Below, in pieces: positions 11,631 through 24,689 of a stretch of DNA of 64,000 nucleotides (position 1 is the stretch's first letter; every line of letters begins with the position of its first letter). The notes below the pieces were generated by a model. It made no database searches. It saw only the letters and a list, made by a program, of their open reading frames with translations, and was not told the DNA's origin. The position numbers were made by a program, and so were the translations under genes. This stretch comes from Magnolia sinica (Eukaryota > Streptophyta > Magnoliopsida > Magnoliales > Magnoliaceae): contig NC_080581.1 in assembly GCF_029962835.1 (NCBI RefSeq), forward strand, positions 21,032,001 through 21,096,000, in the 5' to 3' direction.

Positions 11631-13450
11631 TAGAGCTGGGCATCGGTCCTGATTGGATCGGATTAGGTATAACCCGATCAAATCTGAATTTTCAATGGTC
11701 AGATCCGAACTCGACCCGATCCAAGACCGGATTTGGGTCACCTGATTCGGACAGACCCTATGCCTGGTTGACGTTACCCGAACCGAGTCCGCCTCGGTCA
11801 GGAAAACCGAGCCAAATCAAATTAGGTACGATTCAAATAGTATAAATTAAATCAAATTGTTTCATATAGTGTGGTCTAAGTTAACCTTTAATATATCTCA
11901 TTTTTGTGCTCAATGACTAAAATAATATTTCAAAATGGATAAATGGCTTAGATGAAATATATACATCAAGGTGGGCCCCACATGGCTCTGTAAGAACTTC
12001 TAATCTCCGTGCATAGGGTTTTATTTAACTTTTAAAGTCAAACTGTTTGCTTGCTTTTCATGCAAGCACACTCGGGTGAATTGTGTATTCACGTTAGTGA
12101 GATTTGTACATCTGATGATGGGGTAGGTGTTATATCCAAACCGTTCATCCATTTGGCAAGCTTGTCTTAAGGCCTGAGACGAAAAATAAGGCAGATCTAA
12201 CTATCAAGTGGACCACACAAATGATTTAACAGTGAAAATCATTCTTTGCTGCTATTTGTGGTGTGGTCCAGATGATCTTTAGATATTGTTTATTTTTTGA
12301 ATAATGCTAATACATGATCTCTAAAAATATATGAACGGTGTAGATGTAATAAATACATCACTGTGGGCCCATATAACTTGATCTCCTTTGAACCGTTTGT
12401 ACAACTCGGAGCTCGAGGAGCGTCCGCTCGTCTTTGCACACCACAGCCAGCTAGCCTAGGCTACAGCCTACGACACAGCTGGTGGCTAGTGCTTGTATTG
12501 GGAGTCTGGACACGGACTGCTTACTGAGTAACTCAGCACGCCGGCCTCTGTGGGTTCCACCATGATTTAATTATTTTATCCACTCCGTCCATCCATTTTA
12601 AAAGATAATTTGAGTACCCTAGACCAAAAACAAAATATATCTAAATGTCAAGTGGGCCACACCACTAGAAACAGTGTGAATTGAAATTATACCGTTGAAA
12701 ATTTCTTAGGGGCCACAGTAGTTTTGGGTTAATCTTTTATTTGTGTTATCCTTTCATCCATGCCTTTATGATCTTATGAACAGGTTGGATGACAAATAAA
12801 CATCACTGTGGGGCCTACAAAGGTTTCAACGGTGGAAGTCATTATTCCCACTGTTTCCTGTGGTGTGGTCCACTTGAGCTTTGTCCATTCTTCAATTTTC
12901 GGCTCAACCACTAAAATTAGCTGGAAAAACGGATGTACAACGTGGATAACCCACACACATTCATGGTAGGCCCCACTGAGTTTACTCAATGACATAAAAG
13001 CATACTGAATACGTCATCTGTGCCATAAAACAATGTTAGTGGTGCTGACGGAAATGGATGGGCTACTCGCTGTGTTCGTGAGATGTGAGGCCCACCATGA
13101 TGTATGTCTTTCATCGATGTCGTTTATCCATTTTTACAGATCATTTTAAGGTTTGATAAAAAATATTAAAGGGGTAAAAATCTCAGGTGGACCACACCAT
13201 AGGAAAACAATAATGATTGGATATCCTCTATTAAAATCCTCCCCAGGCTCCGGATCGGGTCGGATCTGATCGGATCGGGTCCATTCGGATCGGGTTTCGA
13301 ATTGGATCTGTCCGGATTGACCACGATCCGAGCCAGATCCGAAAACCATTTGGATCTTAAATGACTAACCCGATCCTCACTGATCCAGGCCGTCGATTCG
13401 GTTAGGATCAGGTCGGATCAACTGGATCGGATCAATTTTGCCCAACTCTA
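11631..13450. mobile_element. hAT-type element with GGATCGG-rich ends
   Basis: Left end TAGAGCTGGGCATCGG; right end, other strand, TAGAGTTGGGCAAAAT. Flanks are perfect 8-bp repeats AGTGGGAC (11623-11630 and 13451-13458), the hAT signature. Both ends have runs of GGATCGGGT/CCGATCC (11640-11840 and 13235-13435). The middle carries MITE-like blocks (GTGGGCCC, CATCCATTT, AAGTGGACCACAC). No transposase ORF, so non-autonomous. Related to the element at 44377-45911. Confidence 0.88.
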
Positions 13451-13564
13451 AGTGGGACACACATAATGAGTGTGTTGGATATATGAATCACATTAAGGCA
13501 AGCCTAATATATGATTTATGAATGTTTTAAGGAAACCCCTCTACGTTTAGGTGAGTTAGTCATT

Positions 13565-14140
13565 ACCCTTACTAGAGTAAACTCTGTGGGGTCCACCGTT
13601 ATTTATTTATTTTATCTACTCCGTTTATCCATGTAAACAGATAATTTGAGGTCTAAAGAACAAAAATGAAGCATATCCAAAGCTCAAGTGGACCACACCA
13701 TAGGAAATAGTGTGATTGAACCTCTACCATTGAAAAATTCTTGGAGGCCATAGAAGTTTTGGATCAAGCTGATGTTTGTGTTTTCTCTTCATTCATATAT
13801 ATTTGATATTATGAATAGGTTGGATGGCAAATAAACGTTACTGTGGGCCCATTAAAATCCATCTTAAGGCCCACTGTATTGTTTATTTGACATCTAATCT
13901 GTTGATTAGGTCATACAGGACCAGATGAAGGGAAAAACCAAAGATTAGCTTGAGCCAAAACTTTTATGGCCCCCAAAAGGTTTTTAATGGTCCACACTCA
14001 TTCAACATTGTTTCCTATAATGTGGTCCATTTGAGATTGGGATATGCCTCATTTTTTGTCTTATACCATAAAATTACCTAGAAAAATAGATGGACAGTGT
14101 GGATGAAACGCGTACGTCATGTTGGGGCTCACAGAGCACC
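13565..14140. mobile_element. MITE-like inverted repeat
   Basis: Left part CTCTGTGGGGTCCACC with TTTATCTACTCCGTTTATCC is mirrored at 14090-14137 (GATGGACAGTGTGGATGAAAC ... GGGGCTCACAGAG). The interior AAGTGGACCACACCATAGGAAA recurs in the MITEs at 12544-12985, 14178-14705 and 36160-36300. Ends are approximate and no target duplication was confirmed. Confidence 0.5.
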
Positions 14141-14177
14141 GACCACCGGCCATTGGCTGGTCACCACTTTGAATGAT

Positions 14178-14705
14178 GGACACGGAAGGAGCCCTTGGCG
14201 TGAAGTTCCTGCGCAAGGATGCTGGGTGGGCCCCAACACCATGTGTTTAGAAAATCTACTCCATTAATCCGTTTTTAGATATCATTTTAAGACGAGACCA
14301 AAAATGAGTTGGATCCAAAAAACAAGTGGGTCCACGATAGGAAATAGTGGGGAAACAAATACCTATGGTTGAAAACTTCTTGGGCTCCACCTTAATGTTT
14401 ATATGCCATCCAAACCGTTGATAAGGTCATTAACACTAGGATGAAGTGAAAATACAAAAGGAAAAAAAAAAAAAAAAGAAAGCCTAAAACAAAGCTTAAG
14501 GATGTTTCAACGGTTCTCACTAAATCTCCACTGTTTCATCTCATGTGGCGCACTTGAGTTTTGGATCCACTTAGTTTTTGGTATATTTTTCTAAAATGAG
14601 CTCTATAAATGGATTAACAGAGTAGATTTCCATAAACATGGTGGTGGGCCCCACCCAGCATCCTTTCGCAGGAACTTACCTGCGAAAGGCTTTAGCACAC
14701 GGAAC
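14178..14705. mobile_element. MITE with ~45-bp terminal inverted repeats
   Basis: AAGTTCCTGCGCAAGGATGC on the left is mirrored by GCATCCTTTCGCAGGAACTT on the right, followed inward by GGGTGGGSCCC. Outer parts GGACACGGA and its mirror CACACGGAAC extend the inverted repeat. Related copies lie at 36380-36911 and 44756-45285. No coding capacity. Confidence 0.75.
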
Positions 14706-17700
14706 ACTCACCTACGAACCAGGTCACACGGACTACGTATGAACTTTTTTGAGAACTCATCACACATGATGAGTCTCTAAAATCTAAATAGTACTCATGA
14801 AGCAGAACGTCATAAAACCCCCTGGTATCAATTTTTACTTTGAACCAAGACTTCGGTGGGCCATGAAAAATGCAAACAGTTTCTTCCCTTGATTTGCATT
14901 TCTCTTTTCTATGGCCCACCAGAATCTTAGATCAGGGTGAAAATTCACCCCCTATGATTTCATCGGATTCTACATCTTATGGACCATTCGGATTCAACAC
15001 CCATGACACGTGTGCAAAGGTGCGCACGTGCGTAGTTGCGTAGGTGAGCATGCCTCCTTTAGCACGAAATCGACGTTTGAGCTTTGAGGACTGGTTAGGG
15101 CGCCGGCCCTAACCCATCTCTGTTGCCCTAACCAGTCTCTGTTTCAACCCCTCTCTCGTACGCGCTCCTCTCTCCCTTCCTACAGAACTCTCCTTCCTCT
15201 CTCTTCCTGTCAATCTCTCTCCCTCCTCTCTCTCATCCTGTCGATCTCTCTCTCTCCTCTCTCTCTTCATTGTGAAAATCTGCTGACTCGCCTGATGGAA
15301 AAGGTGGATTTGAAGCTCGGGTTAAATCAGATTCACACAGGTGAAAGTATTTCTCTCTCTCTCTCTCAATCTCTCTCAATATTAATGCCGATTTAGGAAT
15401 TTGGGAGTTAGTAGTTTGTAGATTCCCGATTTGAATGTGGACCCTTATTTCAGGATCTGGAGAATTTTGGGTTTACAGATTTGAATGTGGACCCCAAATT
15501 GGGGATTTAGGGATTTTAGGATTTTGGGGATTTGCGGACTTTTAAAATTGGGGATTTTCTGATTTTGCAAATTGGGAATTTTCTGTTTTTACAAATAGGG
15601 ATTTTCTGATTTTACAGTTTTTTTTTTAAAAAAAAAACATTCTGTTGTTGTTCTCTTTCTAATTTTCACGATGGATCCTAAAAATCAAGGCCACGCTACA
15701 AGGAATAATGTCAAATCATGCTAAATTTACTATATATGGCCAAGATGAGTCTTGGAATATCTTGATTTTCGGGAAATCCATTCATCCCAATGTGGCAAAT
15801 TAATTAAGTAGATTGGAAGGCATATAAATATCAGGGTGGAACCTATATGTACTTTGGACGATTTTGGTGGTGGGAATTACTCTTTCAACTGTACCCCGAT
15901 ATTACAGCTGATTAAAAAATTTCACCTTCATTGCTCCATATAAGAATCACATGTAGTTGCCTTTTTATGTTTTTCCTAGAATACTACTGATGTTATGCTG
16001 TTTCATGTGTCATATATTTTGGCAGGGAGATGTTGTAGAGTCTGCATTGTTATACACGCATGTTTTTTGCTAATTAATTTCATTTCCCTTCCTATGTCAC
16101 AAAATCTTATTGTGATGGTTCTTGTGAATTTTATGCAATTGTTTTCTATTAATTTTTTTTATTAGATGTGTGTGTATGTGTGCATGGCATTGTGTTGTGA
16201 TGATTCTTGCGGATTTTATCTAGCTGCTTTCTGAAAAAAGAAAAAGATATGCTCGTTCACATGCACATGTGCAGATACTTTTTAGATATTTTGTTTCCTT
16301 TTTGCATTCTACATTTATAGATGAATACATGTAAATGTGCAATGGGTTGATTGTTTTGAACTTGACACAATGACAGATTTATTAACTTACAACTATACCC
16401 TACACAATTATTCAATTGATAATACCATGATTAGTACTACTTTTCTTGGTGCATATTCACAAAAAGTGGATGATTGATGATTTTCTTTTTTATTTATTTA
16501 TAAATTTTTAAAACTTTTTTCCAATTTTTTATAAAGAAAATTGGAGTAAAAAAATCTTATGATTAGACTGATTATAATTTGCAATATGATAACAACAATA
16601 ACAATTATGACAACATTGGGAGCAATGGTTTCCATGAATTAAATCAGCTGGATTCGACCATAAGCCATTAGCTATTGTGCTAGAAAATGGCAAGAGAAAC
16701 TCAAGCTTTTGTAACTTCAAACAATCACTCCCTTTTGTTGAACATGTAATCAAGGGCTTTTAGAATGAAGTACAATCCTTGCTTCTCATCCTAGTCATAT
16801 ATCCTAACACCAATGGACTTTATCTACAAATCACAAACTACCTAGTAACTAAAATACCCATGGTAATGGAGATTGCAACTAAAAACACATCCAGTTCAAG
16901 AAAACAGCAAAAGCAGAAAGAAGGGAAGAGGTGTAGGCTGGCTGGACTTTAGGAGATGACTTGGGTTTAGGAGAAGTCTCATGTAGCACCTTCCACATCA
17001 TCTCCAGCAGGCTCACTCTACAATGCGTCCATCCTGAACTGAGACAATAATCCACATGCTCAGTTTGGGTCTGTCCTGTGGACCCCAGTGATCCAGATTG
17101 CACAATAATCCTGGTCATCTGATCTTCTTAGGCTGATCCAAATGGTCCATGTAGTGTTCTGCATCATCATGGTTGTATTTTTTCTAATGAATTTTGAAAG
17201 GGCGAACTATCTCCCAAACCACTGATCCTTTTTTGCTGCAATTCAGTTTTTGTGCATGAAGTAGTTCAAAGTGGATTAGATGATCCTGGAATCGATTTAT
17301 CTGCCAATGGGGACAAAGGAGGATCTTATATATGGTCTCTCTCATTCTTAAAGAAGATTTGGTCAATATATGATTAAAGGAATCACAAAACAATCATGAA
17401 TGTACCGCCCAGTGTCAATCAAGTTACTAATAGAGTGAAAAGTAGTGTAATCTCATGGACTAGGTCTTTAAAAAGAGTTCAACATCAGTGAAGAAATTGT
17501 ATTGTTTACTTGTTGTATCACTTTGGTTGTCATTTCTTCTTGCTGCTTTTTGAATAAAATCCCATTCATATAGCTGAGACAAGGCCATGATTCTTTCTTT
17601 CTTCTTGATTGACAAAACAGGTTTTGTAAACTGAACCCAAAATAGCTGAGACAAGGCTATGACGATGATGGTGTTTCTTATTCTTCTTTTTCAATATGTA

Positions 17701-17795
17701 CACTGCTATGTACACTTATAATATTTCATCTCTATATCAAGGTTATGTGTGCTTTTTTTCTTATTATATTGATCTCTATGTTTGTGTTGCCTTAG
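14706..17795 (+). other. gene-like leader and intron-like sequence upstream of the HISN1 fragment
   Basis: No coding region is firmly recognised. From 15118 to 15370 the + strand is CT-rich (CTCTCTCTC), like a plant 5' untranslated leader. It is followed by an ATG at 15295 with a short open stretch reading MEKVDLKLGLNQIHTG and a GTGAAA donor-like site near 15341. From 15400 to 17795 the sequence is T-rich and intron-like. This could be the 5' end of a captured gene, but I cannot assign it. Confidence 0.4.
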
Positions 17796-18168
17796 ATGGG
17801 AACTGCAGATGCTGTTATTGATATTGTAAGTACTGGAACAACATTACATGAAAATAATTTAAAAGAAATTGAAGGTGGAGTTGTCTTAGAAAGCCAGGTA
17901 ATTCCTTATTCCTACACCATACTGTGGGATTCTCTAACCATGCATTAGCCTAAGCAAGGTACTAGATTTCAGTACCAAATAGGGCAGCTGCTTCATCTCT
18001 TTCTGAGTTCACTGAAACAAACGGTGCTCTATTTTTCCACAGGCTGTACTTGTTACAAGAAAGAAATCCATCATCCAGCAGAATGGTGCCCGTGATACTA
18101 CCTGTGAGATTCTTGAAAGACTTGAAGTGCATCTTAGGGCACTTGATCAATCCATGGTCTTAATATAG
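17796..18168 (+). pseudogene. fragment of ATP phosphoribosyltransferase (HISN1/HisG type)
   Basis: Two exons in one frame are visible. Exon one (17796-17897, after CTTAG, before GTAATT) encodes [20 protein letters not shown] then [13 protein letters not shown]. Exon two (18043-18168, after CCACAG) encodes AVLVTRKKSIIQQNGARDTT then CEILERLEVHLRALDQ and ends at TAG. This matches the phosphoribosyl-binding loop (VSTGTTL) and following helix of plant ATP-PRT, the plastid enzyme of the first step of histidine synthesis. About 75 residues are present, against roughly 400 for the enzyme. The N-terminal catalytic part and the C-terminal regulatory part are absent, and a stop ends the frame early. It lies inside the CACTA element, so it is a captured, non-functional piece. 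Confidence 0.85.
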
Positions 18169-20468
18169 TTTAAGGGTGTGTTTGGGGTGTCTTCTTGTTC
18201 CTGTTTCTTTTTGTTCCAAAAAATAAGTGGACGTCTGCTGATGACAACTCAGCAGTACTTGTCTAGTGGTAGTACCCTCTTGTTCCTAGAATGTGGGCAT
18301 TCCTACCTGTTTAGCAATCCACCTTCTTGAAATGAGAGGTGGCTCCTGCTACATGACAGCCTACTGCTGAGTTTGTTGTTTGGTGGGTCCCACATGCTTC
18401 TAGAACCAAAAGATGGAGGAAACGTATGTATACTTAGAGAAAGCAGTTAATTGTATCTACTGTATAATATAATCAGATTTTTTTTCCAATGGTTTAAACA
18501 TTGCATTATCTCGTTTGGCATCTCTACTCTAATGGAATAAGAACTTTTAAAATAAGAGCTACTCTAATAACCTCTTTTTGTTCTAGTAGTTGTTTTAAAT
18601 AAGCTCATTTGGTAAAATTACTTTTTCAAATCTGAAAACAGCTCTTATTTAAAATAAGCATGTTTGGTAACATGTTGAAATAAGGGCATTTTTTAAGGGT
18701 AGTAGATATCATTTTTTAAAAAATAAAAAATTACAACATGGCTGTGTGTTGATTCATTTAAGAACCTCCTGTTTATTTATTTTTTTTGCAGGGTTTGAAG
18801 ATAGAAAAAAAAAGTTTGAATCATTAACCTTGATCATCAATCATTTAGGCCCCACGTATGATTGATAATAACTCTTAGGAACTACTTTGATTGGATGAAT
18901 CCAGCCATTTGATCAGTGGTCATTGATCAAATGGCTTGCATTTTTGTTGTCAATTATGTGGGTGGAGAAAAACATGAGAATCACACCCACTTTTCAATGA
19001 TCTAACAGTCATGCTTTAGAAGTGGACAATGTTCTCTTCTCTAAGTAACTGATATGCTACTCTCAGCTTATCCTTTTGTAACTGATATGCTTGAGAACAC
19101 ACAAAGTTGAACTACACTTTGCGGGGAGCAAAGTATAAGGGAATGTTCAAAAGAGCTGCCTTGATAAGCTTTGTGGGCCAGATTGTGCATTCTTATTTGC
19201 CAAACATCTTTCAGGAAGTTTTACATCTGTGATTTATCACAATCCTATGGTTGGATGCAAAGTATGAGCTTCAGAAGTTTCAGTCCAATAACCAAGAAAA
19301 TTCAGGCATTTTGATTTCCTGTTAGATATCCATGTGTAGTGTCAGCTTTATTTGGACTAGTATTCATATTTAGATTAATTAACACAAAATTCTGTTACTA
19401 GTTAAAGATTACTGCTCCCAATTCCCAAGACAGAAACTGTGATACTGCCAAACTGTGATACACAAAATTCTGCCTTTGTGAGCTAACTCCAAGAATGATT
19501 TCGATAATGCTGAAAGGAGTACGTGCTCTATTTGTTGCAAGGTGGATAGATATAAATGAGCTATTTAGGTGCATTTTTTATTTTTTATTTTTTAATCTTT
19601 ACACAAAACCGGTGAATAAGACTTCCCTTCCCTTTTTCAACCAATAAGTAGGACTTGGCTTAGGCAATTTACATAACTCTGCTTTATGGGCTCCCATCCC
19701 ATGTGAAATATTGAATATCACGGCACTATTATATAGGCTTTAACCATGTAGAGCGTCATGATTGATTTATACTTTATGATGAGGCATGTTGGAAATGTTT
19801 TCCATGATATCTGATTCGGGAGTTGGTTTTCCATGTTGACTATTTTATTTTATTTTTGCACCTTATACTAGTCTTCTTGATGTGATTCTTCGACCCATAA
19901 CCCGGATTGTGTGTTTATTTCTTGTCCTAACAAGTTGCAGTCTCCTTTAATAGGCAATAGCCTGCATACTTTTGAAATATTCTAACACAACAATGTTACC
20001 TAAATTGCCAACACCACTACATTTTCCAGTTTGAATTGCCCCCGATTATGGACCATTTACATACGCATCAACTATTTTGTCTCTCCATTATCGCTTACTT
20101 TCATTTATTTTCCAAATGTATTGTTTCTCATTTGTCTTTCCATTATCTTTCTATCTGGCCTTTAATTATCTATCTTGGGATCTTCCATTGTAGAAATTTT
20201 CTTCTAAAAAGTTGTATGTACATTTCAGATCTGTTGCAATTAGTTAGATTTCAATCCTAGTTGCTTCATCTATCTTGGTATCTTCCCTTGTGGAATTTTC
20301 AACATGCATGCACGCAATTTTCTCATATATATGCAACCCCTCTCAACAATTTTGGGTTGGCTTTTATATAAAAGTTGTGCTGCCATGTTTGGATATGAAT
20401 TTGTTGCTCAAATTTACTAAAACTTTTCCTTTGTGGCTATCATGAATGTTTTGATGGCTGGCTTCCAG
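18169..20468. other. non-coding interval between captured fragments
   Basis: No exon was recognised. GGGTGTGTTTGG at 18174-18185 resembles the start of small hAT-type MITEs, but I could not find its partner end. AATAAGAGCT and its mirror AGCTCTTATT at 18555-18660 form a loose inverted repeat. The remainder is T-rich and intron-like, and may be intron or 3' flank carried along with the fragments. Confidence 0.4.
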
Positions 20469-22429
20469 TGTTACTATGACACTTCCAAGGCAACATATGA
20501 GCTCATTCAAAAGATACTACTTATAGGACTGGAGCCTGGAGCAGTTGATGTGTTTCTTGATTTCATTTACTACTCAGGTGGTCCTCTACCTGACGAACTA
20601 CTCACCCAAGTTAAGGTTAGGCATCACCCCACATGATGTCAAATTCTATTTCTTTTAGCCTTTTGGTTCCTCCAATTCATGAAGCTGGTTCTGCATTTCT
20701 ATGTATTGTTTTCTTCTTTCTTTGAAGTCAAGGTTTATGTGTTATTTTGTTGATATAATTTAGAAAATTTTCTGCATCAGTATGCAATCGTTCTTCAAAG
20801 CATTTTCTTTTATAAGATGTTATTAGTTGTTCTTTATCTTTATTCAATTTCCTTAGTGTTATTCAATTTTTGCTCATGCCTCATCTTGAAATAAGGTTTT
20901 TCTAATGGAGCTATTTTGTTATAACCAGGGAATTCATGTTTCAGAGGACTTTGTTGCCGAGCAATTGAGGTCCATGATTTCTGATATGTAGGTTGATGTG
21001 GCAAGTGACAAGCACTCAAAAGCAATTTATGATAATGATGGTGGAAAAGGATTCATGTAGCTGACCCCAATTGGTTGGGATAAGGCTTAAATGATGATAA
21101 TGATGGTCTTCCTTATTTTGCTTTAGGTCACTCAGGTTGGCAGCTGGTATACAGGAAGTCAAAGTTGAAATGGTAAATGGTTTCCTTTATTCGCTCCATT
21201 TTTATACATGCAAATTGATTTTCACATTCTGTCCTTCATTTGATATGATTGTGTGCTAGAAAATGATGCCCATCCCAAGCATTACAACAAATATGATGTT
21301 GAACTATGGTGCCAATTATTTCTATTGTTAGTTATTATGTTGGAGGTAACTTCGATTTTTTTCTGCTAGCGATATTGAGGGATTCATTGAGCTAACTAGA
21401 TTGTATACAGGAACTAGGGCCCATTCAGCTACAAGTCTACTTATACTTCTAAGATGTGAAACTATAGATGAGCCTGAGTCTCTTCTTTGTTTCTTATCTT
21501 TGTTGATTTGTCCTAGGTTCCATTGTCTTTCATAAGGTTGATAAATTATTAGGTATGGTGGCAAGGCAGCTCAATTGAGTAGTTGCCTTGTAACCTTGCA
21601 TGCTTGCATTGATGTCTTTATTTTGCACCCATGTGAGTGGATAAGTGATGCCATTCTTGTAAAATTTTTGCAAACCATATTTGTTCTTAGTTTGTTTTGA
21701 TTCATTTTTGTCCTTACACTTGGGTTTTTCTTTTGCTTTTGAAGGTTTGCCTGGACTTTTTACATGGAAAATGCAAACGGAAATCTTGTCGATACTCTCA
21801 TGTTTTAGCTCATGGAATGCCTCAGGTCAAGATGCATACTTATGATTTCTTCATTGTGATCTGGAAATTTTCATTTGTATTGTTTCATGTCTTCTCTTTA
21901 AGCCTGCTGTGTATTTCTTGCTTAACAAAAAATTATTTCATTCGCTTAACAATTGGATGAATGTAGTGAGTAGTAACTATGAGTTGGTTCGATCATGTTG
22001 CTCCATGGATGGTGCTCTTTGAGGCTACATTTAGGTCTCAAGTGTGATCCCAATTTACCTACCCACAGAAAAAAGGGGGGAAGAAACTACTATTTGGTGG
22101 AATATACAATATATTGGAGTTATTCTCCTATGCTTTATTGGCATGGAGGGAGGGGCTGGAGCTGGCTGGACCTCGTGATATTAAGAAATAATTTGAGTAC
22201 TAAAAAAATGAGTCTTAATGCTTTCTAAATGTCCAACCAAGTCTTAAAAATTGATATAACAGAAAATATTAATCCAAACATGACACAACAGTTTCATGTT
22301 TTTATGTTTTATTTGGAGAATTCATCACTGTTGTTATGTGCAACATTTTACTTCTCTGTCTGAGTTACAGTTCATTTGTAGCAACATGGAGCACCTATGA
22401 AGTCTCCTGGTTCTCGGCGTCAACTTTGA
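20469..22429 (+). CDS. C-terminal part of an unidentified CCCH zinc-finger protein (five exons in phase)
   Basis: Exons: 20469-20615, 20929-20987, 21127-21172, 21745-21825 and 22382-22429. All have AG acceptors and GT donors, and they join in one frame of about 126 residues to a TGA stop. Exon one reads TYELIQKILLIGLEPGAVDV and later GGPLPDELLTQVK. Exons two and three read GIHVSEDFVAEQLRSMISD and LAAGIQEVKVEM. Exon four holds CLDFLHGKCKRKSCRYSH, a C-x7-C-x4-C-x3-H zinc finger of the RNA-binding type. The last exon ends SPGSRRQL. I do not recognise the parent gene. The 5' end is not visible. Unlike its neighbours it has no stop or frameshift, so it may be a recent capture or still expressed, but it sits inside the CACTA transposon. 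Confidence 0.6.
20990..21112 (+). mobile_element. Au-like SINE 3' end remnant
   Basis: GTAGCTGACCCCAATTGGTT followed by GGGATAAGGCTTAAATGATG is the conserved 3' part of plant Au-type SINEs, ending in a simple GATGATAATGATGG tail. It lies within the intron between exons two and three of the CCCH fragment. The 5' part with the Pol III boxes is not recognisable. Confidence 0.55.
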
Positions 22430-22781
22430 GATGGTACGTTGTAAGGTCATAGGATCCAGCTGCCTATTGTGTTTTCTAAGATGTTTATGTTTTGCTTGTA
22501 ATTTCAATTGATGCTTCTGTTGATGATTGGAGCATCGTGATGCTTTTATGTGATTAGATTCCCATAGTTCACTAATTTTTCATGTTCAACTTGAATATAA
22601 AGATATTGCTGCTTATTTTATATTTGCACTCAACGGCACATACGTAAGAGCTGGAATTGAACATGGATGCTTTACTCTAGGAAAGCATTGATAGGTTGTC
22701 CCAACGACATATCCAGAATCCTCTGTATCTCTCTGTTTTCTTCAGCTCTTCTCTTGAAAAAGAAAAAGAAAAAAGAAGACG

Positions 22782-23577
<796 letters not shown>

Positions 23578-23664
23578 TAAATCTGCATAATGATGCTTCT
23601 TCTTTTTCTTCTTCTTTCTATTTAATTCCCATGTTTCTCTGTTTTGAAGAATGGGCTTAATATG

Positions 23665-24353
23665 GTAGACCCAATTGAGAATGGGAGAGCAGCAGTATTG
23701 CAAAAGTTGTGGTGAAATACAGTTGCATCTCTGGAAGGAGGCTAGGTTGCTTGGAGTTGTTTGAATCATGGGATGAGGCATCAACCTTCACGTTGCTAAC
23801 CATGTAATCATTGTTGATGGTTCGTGGAACCCTACTTATGATCTTCAGGCTCAGGTTTGGAGGTATGACATAATCGCGATATTTATTTTCTAAAAAAAAA
23901 TTAATGCATAATCTTTTGGAGCGCAGTTTTCTCGTTGTTGTTCTTTGTTTCTAAAATGTATTTCTTTCTTGCAGGTATGGGCAAACAAAGCCAGTTTATG
24001 CATATTGTTTGATGGCACATGGAAATATGGAAGAAAAAATATATAAACGGCAGGTACAGACAAAACATGACTACTAATAAATGATGTGTATGAAGCTTTA
24101 CTTACCATCACATTGTGAATCTCTAGATCCCATTTTATTGATTTTAAAAAAAAAAAAAAAAAAAAAAACTCTAGATCTCATTTTATTTTCAAATCTTTCT
24201 TCTACAATCAAAGTTTGGAAGAATATGTTTTTTTTTTTCTTTTTTTTACTGCAACAGGTGACAAAAGAGGGACTTGCTGCAAAGCGTGGTTGATAGGCAA
24301 CAAATACATCGGACCATTTTTAAGTAAGGAGGTCCTGCATCTCTTGGATTTGT
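23665..24353 (+). pseudogene. ATRX/CHR20-type SNF2 helicase C-terminal fragment
   Basis: Exons at about 23777-23862, 23975-24053 and from 24258 read GINLHVANHVIIVDGSWNPT, then YDLQAQVWR, YGQTKPVYAYCLMAHGNMEE, KIYKRQ and VTKEGLAAK. This is helicase motif V-VI and the following helix of ATRX-type chromatin remodelers. Degraded sequence at 23665-23776 may be the preceding exon. After VTKEGLAAK a frameshift yields RG and a stop. The continuation VVDRQQIHRTI is present in another frame, then shifts again (about 24280-24353). The usual QAIxRAWR is shortened to QAQVWR. The parent protein exceeds 1,000 residues; only about 80 are here. It abuts the GA2ox fragment. Confidence 0.88.
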
Positions 24354-24612
24354 ATTTTAATTGATGGGACATAATTATGATGATCATTTGTTAAGTTTTC
24401 AGGGAAAATGATATTCTTTATATTACCTTATTTCATCAGTAGCTGACCTAATTTTGGCTATTTACTATATATTTAGATCAGTTTCTATTTCAGGCCTTTT
24501 GAGCATCCAAACACATTGATATTTAGTCCAGTTTCATATTCAGCCTAATCTTGTGAATGTGTTTCTTATTAAACAATCTTGTGAATTATTTTTTGAATGA
24601 CTATCAGGTGTA

Positions 24613-24613
<1 letters not shown>

Positions 24614-24643
<30 letters not shown>

Positions 24644-24680
24644 ACAAAAAAACAAAAAATCTGATATATATATATATATT
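24614..24680. repeat. AT microsatellite
   Basis: (TA)n at 24614-24643 and a second run at 24663-24679, separated by ACAAAAAAACAAAAAATCTG. Confidence 0.9.
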
Positions 24681-24689
24681 TTTAATCAG

